A DNA stretch of 47,997 nt from Rhodospirillaceae bacterium (GTDB taxonomy: Bacteria; Pseudomonadota; Alphaproteobacteria; Rhodospirillales; UBA2165), in assembly GCA_018674495.1 (NCBI GenBank), contig JABHAA010000059.1:1-47997 (forward strand), given 5' to 3'. Below, piece after piece: positions 25,378 to 33,441 of this stretch. The stretch's first letter is position 1, and the number at the start of each line of letters is the position of its first letter. Both the position numbers and the translations under genes were made by a program. The notes under the pieces were generated by a model. That model did not search any database. It had not been told where the DNA came from and saw nothing but the letters and a program-made list of their open reading frames with translations.

Positions 25378-26160
25378 ATGTCCGAGATCACCACCGAAAC
25401 TTTGACTGTTCGCGATGTCGAATTGACCTTACGCCGGGCCGGGGAGGGCGAGACACTGCTATTGCTGCACGGGGCCAATGGTTCTATGTCGTGGCTGCCC
25501 GTTTTCGAGGCGCTGGCCGAAAATTACCACGTCATCCTGCCCGACCATCCGGGCTTCGGCGACACCGAAGCGCCGGGCTGGATGGATAACATTTCCGACG
25601 TCAGCTATTTCTATCTGGATGTGATTGAAGCGTTGGGCCTGGATCAATTTCATTTGGCCGGGCATTCCATGGGCGGTTGGATCGCCGCCGAGATTGGCGT
25701 CCGCGATGCGCATCGGATCAAGAGCCTGACCCTGATATCCGCCGCCGGCATCCGCGTCGATGGCACACCGATGGGCGATTTGTTCGCCTGGTCGCCGGAA
25801 GAAACGGTGGGTCATGTTTTTGCGCAAAAGTCTTTCCGCGATCAGGCGCTGGCCATGGAGCCGAACGAGGCGCAGATCGAGGTCATGCTGCGGAACCGGC
25901 AAATGGCGGCACGGCTTTGCTGGACACCCCGGCTGCACAATCCTGATCTTCGTAAGTGGTTGCATCGATTGGACCTGCCGACGCTCATATTATGGGGCGA
26001 CAGTGACGGCATTTTCCCCGAGCCTTACGCGCACGCCTATCACGAATTGATCCCGGGCTCCGAGTTGGAGGTTTATGAGAATTGTGGTCACGTTCCCATG
26101 GCCGAAGCCCGTGACGCTTTCTTAGGCCGCCTTCAAGCCTTTACCCAAGGAGCCGCCTGA
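25378..26160 (+). CDS. Alpha/beta hydrolase (hydrolase 1)
   Basis: The 260-residue enzyme has the meta-cleavage/ester hydrolase pattern: oxyanion HGANGSMSW at 31-39, nucleophile Ser97 in GHSMGGW, the acid Asp in LWGDSDGIF (about 205-209) and the base His in NCGHVPMAEA (about 237). The start at 25378 has GGGAG about 7 nt upstream; the longer frame from 25273 is not needed. It overlaps the next gene by one base (TGATG). The same hydrolase-LLM order recurs at 45163-43095 on the other strand, so the two proteins probably act in sequence. Confidence 0.92.
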   Translation: MSEITTETLTVRDVELTLRRAGEGETLLLLHGANGSMSWLPVFEALAENYHVILPDHPGFGDTEAPGWMDNISDVSYFYLDVIEALGLDQFHLAGHSMGGWIAAEIGVRDAHRIKSLTLISAAGIRVDGTPMGDLFAWSPEETVGHVFAQKSFRDQALAMEPNEAQIEVMLRNRQMAARLCWTPRLHNPDLRKWLHRLDLPTLILWGDSDGIFPEPYAHAYHELIPGSELEVYENCGHVPMAEARDAFLGRLQAFTQGAA

Positions 26161-27335
26161 TGGATTTTTTCTTCTTCAACCTGATGCCCTACGGCGCCCT
26201 TGATCTCGATTACGACAAGAAATATGCGTCCGCCAATCTGGTCCTGCCGAACAGCTATTACGATCCGGAAGAAGGCCATAAACTTTATACCCGCTATATG
26301 GATGAGCTGGAATATGCCGACGAGCTGGGTTTCGATGGGGTCTGCGTCAACGAGCATCACCAGACCGCCTACGGCATGATGCCAACCCCTGCCGTTATCG
26401 CAGGCGCGCTCGCCCGCAATACCAAAAATGCCAAGGTCTGTGTGCTGGGGCGCGCGTTGCCGTTGATCAACAATCCGCTGATGGTCGCCGAAGAGTTCGC
26501 TATGCTCGACAACATCACCGCCGGGCGTTTCGTTGCCGGCTTCGTGCGCGGGCTCGGCGTCGAATATCATGCCATGAACATCAATCCGGCCTTCTCGTTG
26601 GAGCGGTTTCACGAAGCCCACGATCTGATCATCCGCGCCTGGACCGAGACCGGGCCGTTCCCCTTCGAGGGCAAGCATTACAATATGCAATATGTGAATT
26701 TGTGGCCGAGGCCCTATACGAAACCGCACCCGGAGGTTTGGATCCCCAGCCAAGGCTCCGAAGAAACCATCCGCTGGGCCGCCCATCCAGACCGCAGATA
26801 CACATACCTCAACGTCTACTCGCCGTTCTCGGCGGTCGAGGGTTTCATGGAGCAATACCGCCGGGTTTGCGAAGACGATTATGGCTACGAGGCCGAAGAC
26901 CGCCAGCTTGGCCTGGCCTTGCCGATCTATGTGGCCGAGACCGATGAGATTGCCGCCCGGGAAGCCAAGCCGCATATCGAGGCCTTCTTCAACAAGTTCC
27001 TGCGCATTCCCAACGAGTTGCTATTGCCGCCGGGCTACACCTCCATCTCGTCTTTGAAGGCGATCCGCCTGGCCAAGCGTGAAATGCTGGGCGGCGGCAA
27101 GGAGATGGAACGGATGAACGATCTAGGCATGTTCATCTATGGCAGCGCTGCCACGGTGCGCGAACGTCTGGAGGAGTTCCAGGACCGGGTCGGGCTTGGC
27201 CAGCTTTGCACGCTATTGCAGTTCGGCACCCTGCCGCATGATCTCACCATGAAGAACATGGAGCTGTTCGCTACCGAAGTGATGCCCCATTTCCGAGGCC
27301 GCGAACGAAGGCTGGTATCCGCAGCGGCCCAATAG
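26160..27335 (+). CDS. LLM-class flavin-dependent oxidoreductase (paralogue 2)
   Basis: The 391-residue protein is a luciferase-like monooxygenase: NEHHQTAYGMMPTPAV at about 61-76, MLDNITAGRFVAGFVRG at about 117-133 and NLWPRPYTKPHPEVWIPSQGS at about 180-200. It is more like paralogue 3 (43095-44327) than paralogue 1, sharing NLWPRPY..PHP. It starts in the stop codon of hydrolase 1. A likely scheme is oxygen insertion or ring opening by this enzyme followed by hydrolysis, but the substrate is unknown and no flavin reductase is encoded nearby. A strong hairpin follows the stop. Confidence 0.92.
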   Translation: MDFFFFNLMPYGALDLDYDKKYASANLVLPNSYYDPEEGHKLYTRYMDELEYADELGFDGVCVNEHHQTAYGMMPTPAVIAGALARNTKNAKVCVLGRALPLINNPLMVAEEFAMLDNITAGRFVAGFVRGLGVEYHAMNINPAFSLERFHEAHDLIIRAWTETGPFPFEGKHYNMQYVNLWPRPYTKPHPEVWIPSQGSEETIRWAAHPDRRYTYLNVYSPFSAVEGFMEQYRRVCEDDYGYEAEDRQLGLALPIYVAETDEIAAREAKPHIEAFFNKFLRIPNELLLPPGYTSISSLKAIRLAKREMLGGGKEMERMNDLGMFIYGSAATVRERLEEFQDRVGLGQLCTLLQFGTLPHDLTMKNMELFATEVMPHFRGRERRLVSAAAQ

Positions 27336-27364
27336 GGCGGTGCGGCGAGCCTACCGCGCATACA

Positions 27365-27394
27365 ATTACGGCCCGGGTTGCCCCGGGCCGTAAT
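27365..27394. terminator. Hairpin between convergent genes, probable terminator
   Basis: A perfect 13-bp stem (ATTACGGCCCGGG at 27365-27377 with its complement at 27382-27394) encloses a TTGC tetraloop. It lies between the LLM gene ending at 27335 and the binding-protein gene ending at 27426 on the other strand, so it could stop both. T-tracts are short on both sides. Confidence 0.65.
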
Positions 27395-27425
27395 CACTTG
27401 AAAACTAATTTCCTTTAAAGCTGGC

Positions 27426-28442
27426 TTAGCTCGCCTTGGGCTTCGGCCGGGCCTGCAGGAAGTAACCCATTTCGCGCAAGGTCTCGTCGAGCACGTCGCG
27501 GGCGATGAATTGCATGGGATCAGGCAGCTTCTTGCCCGCTGGCCATAATTTGCGCTTCACCATACGTTTCTGGCGGCCAACGAACAGCTTCTTGAACAGA
27601 TCACCCGGAAGGTCCGGGGAATACTGGTCGTGGATTTCCTGCCAGACAATGCCGGCCTGTTTCTTATCCTTGATGCCGAATTCCGCCATGATCACCGGCA
27701 CCGAGCCGGCCTTATTGTTGCGCAGATAATCGATCGAGCCGGCGATGGCGCGGATGAATTTCTTCACCGTCGCCCGGTTGGCTTTCAGATACTTGGCGGT
27801 GACCCAGACACTGCCGCCGACGCGGGGCAGGTACTGGCCAGTTTTCAACAAAAGCTTGAAGCCCGCCGCTTGGGCGCGGGCCGCTGTCGGGAACGACATC
27901 AGGCCGGCTGAAATATCGCCGTTGATGAGACCGGCAACACGGTCCGCCTCGCTCTGAAACGAGATGACTTTGTAGTCGCGGCCCACTTCCATGCCGAAGA
28001 AGCGCGACAGTACGATCTCGCCTTCGTCATAATCGGCAGCGCCGGCGCGGCCGTAACCCACGACTTTACCCTTTAAGTCTTTGACTGTTTTGATCTTGGA
28101 ATCTGCCACGATGGCCCATTGGGAAATCAGCGATTCGCCGACCACGTAGCGCAAATCGGCGCCCATCAATGTGGCTTGCGATCCGCCACCGGGGATCGGT
28201 AGGAAGTCGATATTGCCGGAGATGCCGGCGGTAACCAGCGCCTTACCGGTCATCGAAATTGCTTCCGCATCAAGGCCCTCTTTTTTGAAAAAGCCGCGCT
28301 CGAAAGCGATATAAATGGGAACATGGAAGCCGGAGCCCGAGAGCGTGCGCCCGACTTTGATCTTGGTCTGCGCATCGGCGGTGCCGATCATGGCCATGGC
28401 GGCAACCGCCGCAGCCAGCGCAAAGGTTTTTAAATGAAACAT
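27426..28442 (-). CDS. NMT1/SsuA-type ABC substrate-binding protein
   Basis: The 338-residue protein has a signal peptide (MFHLKTFALAAAVAAMAMIG, cut after TADA near residue 24) and a periplasmic binding fold: IKVGRTLSGSGFHVPIYIAFERGFFKKEGLDAEAIS-like start (split here in the text), then IDFLPIPGGGSQATLMGADLRYVV, DLKGKVVGYGRAG and LINGDISAGLMSFP. Family members bind sulfonates, nitrate, pyrimidines or aromatic acids. CCAGGAGAGGG precedes the ATG. No permease or ATPase is beside it, whereas the importer at 5618-8139 lacks a binding protein; they may work together. It is divergent from the Rieske oxygenase, which could act on the imported compound. Confidence 0.92.
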   Translation of the reverse strand: MFHLKTFALAAAVAAMAMIGTADAQTKIKVGRTLSGSGFHVPIYIAFERGFFKKEGLDAEAISMTGKALVTAGISGNIDFLPIPGGGSQATLMGADLRYVVGESLISQWAIVADSKIKTVKDLKGKVVGYGRAGAADYDEGEIVLSRFFGMEVGRDYKVISFQSEADRVAGLINGDISAGLMSFPTAARAQAAGFKLLLKTGQYLPRVGGSVWVTAKYLKANRATVKKFIRAIAGSIDYLRNNKAGSVPVIMAEFGIKDKKQAGIVWQEIHDQYSPDLPGDLFKKLFVGRQKRMVKRKLWPAGKKLPDPMQFIARDVLDETLREMGYFLQARPKPKAS

Positions 28443-28516
28443 AGTGAATCCCTCTCCTGGTAATTTTTGCCGATTAAAAATTATTCGCCGCCAAAGGCGG
28501 AAGCCGCATCTTAACC

Positions 28517-28545
28517 TTGCAATCGATACGGATAAAAGCTGTATT
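28517..28545 (+). promoter_or_regulatory. Possible sigma-70 promoter for the Rieske oxygenase gene
   Basis: TTGCAA (28517-28522) and TGTATT (28540-28545) are 17 nt apart and lie about 110 nt before the Rieske ATG in the 211-nt divergent region. The match to consensus is only moderate. Confidence 0.3.
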
Positions 28546-28653
28546 TTTCTTGCTACTCAGAAATTGCAGGTGCCGGGGATTTCTTGACACCAATAGCCGC
28601 TTCAAGGATCATCGCGCATCTTCAGGTTTCGCTGACCGAAAAGGACTCACATC

Positions 28654-29724
28654 ATGACCGAAACAACCATCGAGCCGTATCTGCGCAACGCTTGGTATCT
28701 GGGCGCCTGGTCCGACGAGGTCGCCGATGGCGGCCATTTGGCGCGAACCATCATGAGCCAGCCGCTCGTGTTTTTCCGGGGCCCGGACGGCAAGGCCGCA
28801 GCCCTCGAAGATCGCTGCTGCCATCGGGGGGCGCCGTTGACCCACGGCAACGTAGTCGAAGCCGGCATCGAATGCGGCTATCATGGGCTGATCTTCGACG
28901 GCTCCGGACAATGCGTTTCCATCCCCGGCGCCGACAGTATTCCGCCGCAGACCAAGGTGCGTTCGTACCCCGTAGTCGAGCGCCAGGAATTTATCTGGAT
29001 ATGGATGGGCGACGCGGAACGTGCCGATGAAAGCAAGATCATCGATTATCCGCACCACGATGACCACGCTAAGTGGCCGCACTGCAAGCAGTGGCTGCCG
29101 ATAGAATCCAATTACATGATGATGGTCGACAATCTCATGGATTTGACCCATTTGGCCTATGTGCACGCCAAGACAATCGGCGGCAATCCGCAAGCCCACA
29201 GCCGCGCCGAGGTGGACTCCCGCGAGACCGATACCGGCGCTCACTATATACGCTGGATGGAGGATGCGACGCCGCCGCCCACCTATCAGAAAGCCGTCGG
29301 CTTCGAGGGTAACGTGGACCGCTGGTGGGATTTCGAATTTGTGGCGCCGTCTTCGGTTATCCAGTGGAACGGCGCTGTCGATGTAGGCAAAGGCGCCCGC
29401 GAAAATCAGGATCAGCCCGGTTTCCATTTACGTCTGTTCCATAGCGCGACACCGGAAACCGATACCACCTTCCATTATTTCTGGTCCGCCGCCAACGGCT
29501 ACCAGCAGGACGATCCGGAGGCGACCGATGTGCTCTATAGCGAGATCGCACCGACCTTCCTGGAAGACAAGATGATTATGGAGGGGCAGCAAGCGCGTAT
29601 CGATCTGGACCCGGACCGGCCATTGGTAACCATCCCGTCCGACAAGGCGCTCACCCATGCGCGCACCGCCATCCGCCGCCTGATTGCTGAGGAACGGGCC
29701 GAACTGGCCCAGGCCGCCGAATAA
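28654..29724 (+). CDS. Rieske [2Fe-2S] aromatic oxygenase, VanA-like
   Basis: The 356-residue protein has a Rieske cluster (Cys55-x-His57 and Cys74-x2-His77 in CGYHG) and the mononuclear iron site Asp163-x2-His166-x4-His171 in NLMDLTHLAYVH. This is the layout of vanillate O-demethylase and related single-component oxygenases that act on aromatic ethers and acids. A ferredoxin reductase partner (VanB-type) is not seen here. AAAAGGA lies about 8 nt before the ATG. It ends 9 nt from the convergent dehydrogenase gene and is divergent from the binding-protein gene. Confidence 0.92.
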   Translation: MTETTIEPYLRNAWYLGAWSDEVADGGHLARTIMSQPLVFFRGPDGKAAALEDRCCHRGAPLTHGNVVEAGIECGYHGLIFDGSGQCVSIPGADSIPPQTKVRSYPVVERQEFIWIWMGDAERADESKIIDYPHHDDHAKWPHCKQWLPIESNYMMMVDNLMDLTHLAYVHAKTIGGNPQAHSRAEVDSRETDTGAHYIRWMEDATPPPTYQKAVGFEGNVDRWWDFEFVAPSSVIQWNGAVDVGKGARENQDQPGFHLRLFHSATPETDTTFHYFWSAANGYQQDDPEATDVLYSEIAPTFLEDKMIMEGQQARIDLDPDRPLVTIPSDKALTHARTAIRRLIAEERAELAQAAE

Positions 29725-29733
29725 AGGTCCCGG

Positions 29734-31224
29734 CTAAACCTCAAACCGGATGCCCTGGGCTAGGGGCAGTTCGGTGGAATAGTTGATGGTGTTGGTGGCC
29801 CGGCGCATATAGGCCTTCCATGCGTCGGAGCCTGATTCGCGCCCGCCGCCAGTTTCCTTTTCGCCGCCGAATGCGCCGCCGATCTCGGCACCGGACGGGC
29901 CGATATTCACGTTGGCGATGCCGCAATCGCTGCCCGGCGCCGCCAGGAACGCTTCCGCTTCGCGCATATCGTTGGTGAAGATGCTCGATGCCAGACCCTG
30001 GGCAACGTCGTTGTGCATGTGAATGGCGGCGTCCAGATCACTATAGCGCATCACATAAAGGATTGGCGCGAAGGTTTCGGCGCGCACCACATTCGTCTGG
30101 GCGGGCATCTCGGCGATCGCCGGGCGCACATAATAGGCATCGGGATAGTCATTGGATAGCAGCCGCTCGCCGCCGGTTACTGTGCCGCCTTCCGTCCGCG
30201 CTGTCGCCAGGGCGTTCTTCATGGCCTCATATGCGGCGCCGTCGATGAGCGGGCCGACCAACGTGCCGTCCGCCAACGGATCTCCGACGGGAATGGCCGC
30301 GTAGGCGGATTTCAGCCGGGCGGTCAATTCTTCGGCAATGCCGTCCTGAACGATCAGCCGGCGCAAAGAAGTGCAGCGCTGGCCGGCAGTGCCGACGGCG
30401 GAAAACAGGATGGCGCGCACCGCCAGTTCCAAATCCGCCGATGCGGTGACGATCATGGCGTTGTTGCCGCCCAGCTCCAACAATGAGCGGCCAAAGCGTT
30501 CCGCCACGACCGGGCCCACCAGCGCCCCCATGCGGCAACTGCCGGTGGCGCTGATCAAGGGCAAGCGCGTATCGGCAACCAATTGGGCGCCTGCATTTGC
30601 GCCGCCCAGCACCACCTGCATCAATCCTTCCGGCGCGTCATTGAAGCGGGCCGCGGCGCGGGCAAATATGTTTTGGCAGGCGAGGGCGCATAGTGGTGTC
30701 TTCTCCGATGGCTTCCAGATCACCGGATCGCCGCAGACGATGGCCAGGGCAAAATTCCAGGCCCACACGGCAACCGGAAAATTGAAGGCGCTGATCACGC
30801 CGATCGGGCCCAAGGGGTGCCAGGTTTCCATCATCCGGTGGCCGGGCCGCTCGGACGCGATGGTCAGGCCGTAAAGTTGGCGCGACTGGCCGATGGCGAA
30901 GTCGCAGATATCGATCATTTCCTGAACCTCGCCCAGCCCTTCGGCCAATATCTTGCCGCATTCGAGACTGACCAGCCGGCCGAGGGGCTCCTTGGCGGCG
31001 CGCAATTCTTCGCCCAACAAGCGCACCAGTTCGCCGCGCTTGGGCGCCGGCACCAGACGCCAGGCCTGGAATGCCTCGGCGGCGAGGGCGATTTTGGCGT
31101 TCACAACGGCGTCCCGGTCATAGCCGATGCGCCCGATCTCGGTTCCGTCAATGGGCGAGAAGACTTTAATTTCGCCGTTTTCGGGCTGCAAACCAAGCTC
31201 GGCGAACAATTTTTCGTGGGCCAT
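29734..31224 (-). CDS. amaB: ALDH7-family aldehyde dehydrogenase, 2-aminoadipate semialdehyde/P6C dehydrogenase-like
   Basis: The 496-residue enzyme has Lys171, Asn148 (FNFP), the general base Glu250 (ELGGNN) and the nucleophile Cys284 (GQRCTS). The C-terminal signature GGEKETGGGRESGSDAWK is characteristic of ALDH7 (antiquitin/AmaB), which oxidises 2-aminoadipate semialdehyde, in equilibrium with piperideine-6-carboxylate, to 2-aminoadipate. The ATG at 31224 has GAGGAG 9 nt upstream; a TTG two codons earlier is less likely. It is divergent from a lysine-6-dehydrogenase-like gene 70 nt away, which would supply exactly this substrate. Confidence 0.88.
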   Translation of the reverse strand: MAHEKLFAELGLQPENGEIKVFSPIDGTEIGRIGYDRDAVVNAKIALAAEAFQAWRLVPAPKRGELVRLLGEELRAAKEPLGRLVSLECGKILAEGLGEVQEMIDICDFAIGQSRQLYGLTIASERPGHRMMETWHPLGPIGVISAFNFPVAVWAWNFALAIVCGDPVIWKPSEKTPLCALACQNIFARAAARFNDAPEGLMQVVLGGANAGAQLVADTRLPLISATGSCRMGALVGPVVAERFGRSLLELGGNNAMIVTASADLELAVRAILFSAVGTAGQRCTSLRRLIVQDGIAEELTARLKSAYAAIPVGDPLADGTLVGPLIDGAAYEAMKNALATARTEGGTVTGGERLLSNDYPDAYYVRPAIAEMPAQTNVVRAETFAPILYVMRYSDLDAAIHMHNDVAQGLASSIFTNDMREAEAFLAAPGSDCGIANVNIGPSGAEIGGAFGGEKETGGGRESGSDAWKAYMRRATNTINYSTELPLAQGIRFEV

Positions 31225-31294
31225 GAGCAATCTCCTCTGATCGGACTATATATAAGTATATAGGCAGATTACTGAAATGGATCGAGGCACATCG

Positions 31295-32362
31295 ATGGAA
31301 AAGGTTTTGGTATTGGGATCGGGTAAGATCGGTATGAGTATTGCCCAAAGCCTGATGAGCAGTGGCGATTACGCCTTGGCACTTGGTGATGCCGACGAGG
31401 GCGCCCTGGACAAGCGGGCGCCGGAGGGCGCCGAAACCTTAGTGGTGGACGCCGGCGAGCCGCAATCGCTGGAGGCCGCCATGGCCGGGCGCTGGGCGGT
31501 GATCAACGCCTTGCCCTTTTTCCTCAATCCCGGGGTGGCGAAAGCGGCGCGCGCCCAGGGGCTCCACTATTTCGATTTGAGCGAGGATATTAGCGTCACC
31601 CGCCAGGTACGCGAAATTGCCGAGGGCGCCGGCAGGCTTTATGCGCCGCAATGCGGATTGGCGCCGGGGTTCGTCTCCATCGTCGCCCATCACCTGGTGC
31701 ACAGCTTCGACGAAGCCCACGACGTGCGCTTAAGGGTCGGCGCGCTGGCGCAGTTTCCGGATAACGTACTGCGCTACAATCTGACCTGGAGTACGGAAGG
31801 GTTGATCAACGAATACTGCAATAGTTGCGAGATTATCCATGACGGCGATCGGCGCGATGTTTTGGCGCTGGAAGGGTTGGAAAGCTTTTCCCTCGACGGC
31901 GTCAATTACGAAGCCTTTTCCACGTCGGGCGGCATCGGCTCTTTATGTGAATCTCTCGACGGTAAGGTGCGCAATCTGAATTATAAAACGGTCCGCTATC
32001 CGGGCCACCGCGACATGATCCAGATGCTGGCGCGGGATTTGAAATTGTGCGAACACCGGGAAGTCTTCAAGGATCTGATCGAAACCGGTATTCCCGTGAC
32101 CCGCCAGGATGTGGTCATCATATTCGTGACCGTCACCGGCATGCAGGGTGGATTGTTGTCCCAGGAAAGTTTCGTGCGCAAGGTCTATGGCGATGAAGAC
32201 GCCGCCGGACAAAGCGCGATCCAGAAAACCACCGCCGCCGGGGTGATGGTGCTGGTCGATCTTTTACGCGATGGCAAGCTGCCGGCGGATGGCTTTTTGC
32301 GACCGGAACAGATTTCGCTGGATGACTTCATGGGCAACCGTTTCGCCGCGCCTTATGGTTGA
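31295..32362 (+). CDS. L-lysine 6-dehydrogenase / saccharopine dehydrogenase-family protein
   Basis: The 355-residue protein has a Rossmann start (LVLGSGKIGMSIAQSL), then FLNPGVAKAARAQGLHYFDL, GLAPGFVSIVAHHLV and AFSTSGGIGSL with LNYKTVRYPGH. These blocks match my memory of L-lysine 6-dehydrogenase (Geobacillus LysDH: FHTSGGTSTL, LEYKTIRYRGH) better than full saccharopine dehydrogenases. LysDH turns lysine into 2-aminoadipate semialdehyde with NAD(P). Its place beside the ALDH7 gene supports lysine degradation. Two starts are possible; 31295 is preferred (GAGG 8-11 nt upstream) over 31277. Confidence 0.82.
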   Translation: MEKVLVLGSGKIGMSIAQSLMSSGDYALALGDADEGALDKRAPEGAETLVVDAGEPQSLEAAMAGRWAVINALPFFLNPGVAKAARAQGLHYFDLSEDISVTRQVREIAEGAGRLYAPQCGLAPGFVSIVAHHLVHSFDEAHDVRLRVGALAQFPDNVLRYNLTWSTEGLINEYCNSCEIIHDGDRRDVLALEGLESFSLDGVNYEAFSTSGGIGSLCESLDGKVRNLNYKTVRYPGHRDMIQMLARDLKLCEHREVFKDLIETGIPVTRQDVVIIFVTVTGMQGGLLSQESFVRKVYGDEDAAGQSAIQKTTAAGVMVLVDLLRDGKLPADGFLRPEQISLDDFMGNRFAAPYG

Positions 32363-32832
32363 CCGGCACGCGTCTCGGCGCGCTACGGGTCTCAAGAAAA
32401 AACGGCGACCCTGGGGAAGGCCGCCGCCGCCATTTCTTTTCTCGAGGCCCCGGGGGAGGAAGGGGGGGAGGTGGGATAAGGGCCTCGATTGGGTCCCATA
32501 CTAGCCAAAACCTCAGGCTTTAGATGTGAGCAAAATCACAATATTTGACGAATTGCCACGCATACAAAACCGGCTCCCGAGGGAGCCGGTCAGTTTTACG
32601 GAAACTATGATCAGAGACCGGTGCGCGGGGGAGGCGCGCTCAGGGAGGAGTTCGGGGTGGCCCCTGATCTATGTGAACCATAAAGGGTCCATGTCCGGCT
32701 GTAATTGATGCGCGTCAAAGCCTTAAATATAATTGTAGCCGGCGTCATTTTCGCAGGAATGACTGGTAATTCGGGAACCATCACCTAAATTTAAAAATAT
32801 GTATTCAAAGATTAGAAAATATTCAGAAGTCC
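32363..32832. other. Gene-free stretch of about 470 bases
   Basis: No convincing gene is seen. It contains a purine-rich run (GGGGGAGGAAGGGGGGGAGG near 32452), a terminator-like hairpin at 32569-32590, and AT-rich DNA before the receiver gene that may hold its promoter. A 60-codon frame at 32526-32708 spans the hairpin and is not believed. Confidence 0.6.
32569..32598 (+). terminator. Terminator-like hairpin
   Basis: ACCGGCTCC (32569-32577) pairs with GGAGCCGGT (32582-32590) around a CGAG loop, giving a 9-bp perfect stem. CAGTTTTA follows. It lies 207 nt after the lysine dehydrogenase-like gene, so it may end that transcript or a small unannotated RNA. Confidence 0.6.
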
Positions 32833-33429
32833 ATGAATGAAAACTATAATATCGAGCAGCTGCATTTTCTGGTAGTCGACGACAACAAGCATATGAGCAT
32901 GCTTGTTAAAAACCTTCTGCACGCCCTCGGCTCGCGCCAGGTGGCCGAGGCCAACGATGCCGCCGATGCCTTTGCCGAATTAACCCATTTCCCCGCCGAC
33001 ATTATTATAACCGATTATCATATGCAGCCCCTGGACGGGTTGGATTTCGTGCGTCTGGTGCGCACCGGCTCAGATAGCCCGAACCCGTTCGTGCCGATCA
33101 TCATGCTGTCCGGGCATACGGAAATGAAGAAAATCATGGAAGCCCGCGACGCCGGCGCCCATGAATATCTGGCTAAGCCGATTTCCGCGAGGTCGCTCTA
33201 TGCGCGCATCAACTCGATCATCTCCCGGCCGAGGGAATTCATCAAAACCAAAACTTTTTTCGGGCCCGATCGGCGCCGCCGGGCGGTATCGTTTAACGGT
33301 TCCGACCGGCGCGTAGCCGATGCCAGCGCCGCCGCTCCGGGCGCTGCCGCGGCGTCCGCCCCCGCGATGGCCGATGCCGGCGAAGACGCCGGCCTGTCCC
33401 AGGACGAGCTGGACGCTTTGTTCGATTAG
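32833..33429 (+). CDS. CheY-like receiver with a C-terminal FliM-type motif
   Basis: The 198-residue protein has a receiver domain (Asp16/Asp17, phospho-acceptor Asp61 in ITDYHMQPLDG, Ser93 in MLSGH, Lys115 in LAKPI), a basic linker (FFGPDRRRR at about 142-150), an Ala-rich stretch (about 163-180) and the end LSQDELDALFD. The last 11 residues resemble the SQ(D/A)EIDALL peptide at the start of the flagellar switch protein FliM, which binds CheY. The receiver with a GPDRRR linker is common in Rhodospirillales-type bacteria. No kinase is adjacent. The ribosome site is weak (AGAAG). Confidence 0.9.
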   Translation: MNENYNIEQLHFLVVDDNKHMSMLVKNLLHALGSRQVAEANDAADAFAELTHFPADIIITDYHMQPLDGLDFVRLVRTGSDSPNPFVPIIMLSGHTEMKKIMEARDAGAHEYLAKPISARSLYARINSIISRPREFIKTKTFFGPDRRRRAVSFNGSDRRVADASAAAPGAAAASAPAMADAGEDAGLSQDELDALFD

Positions 33430-33441
33430 GGCGGAACCGTT

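Noticed and set aside
32526..32708. 60-codon frame on the plus strand
   Set aside because: It spans a terminator-like hairpin, has no ribosome site and no recognisable sequence.
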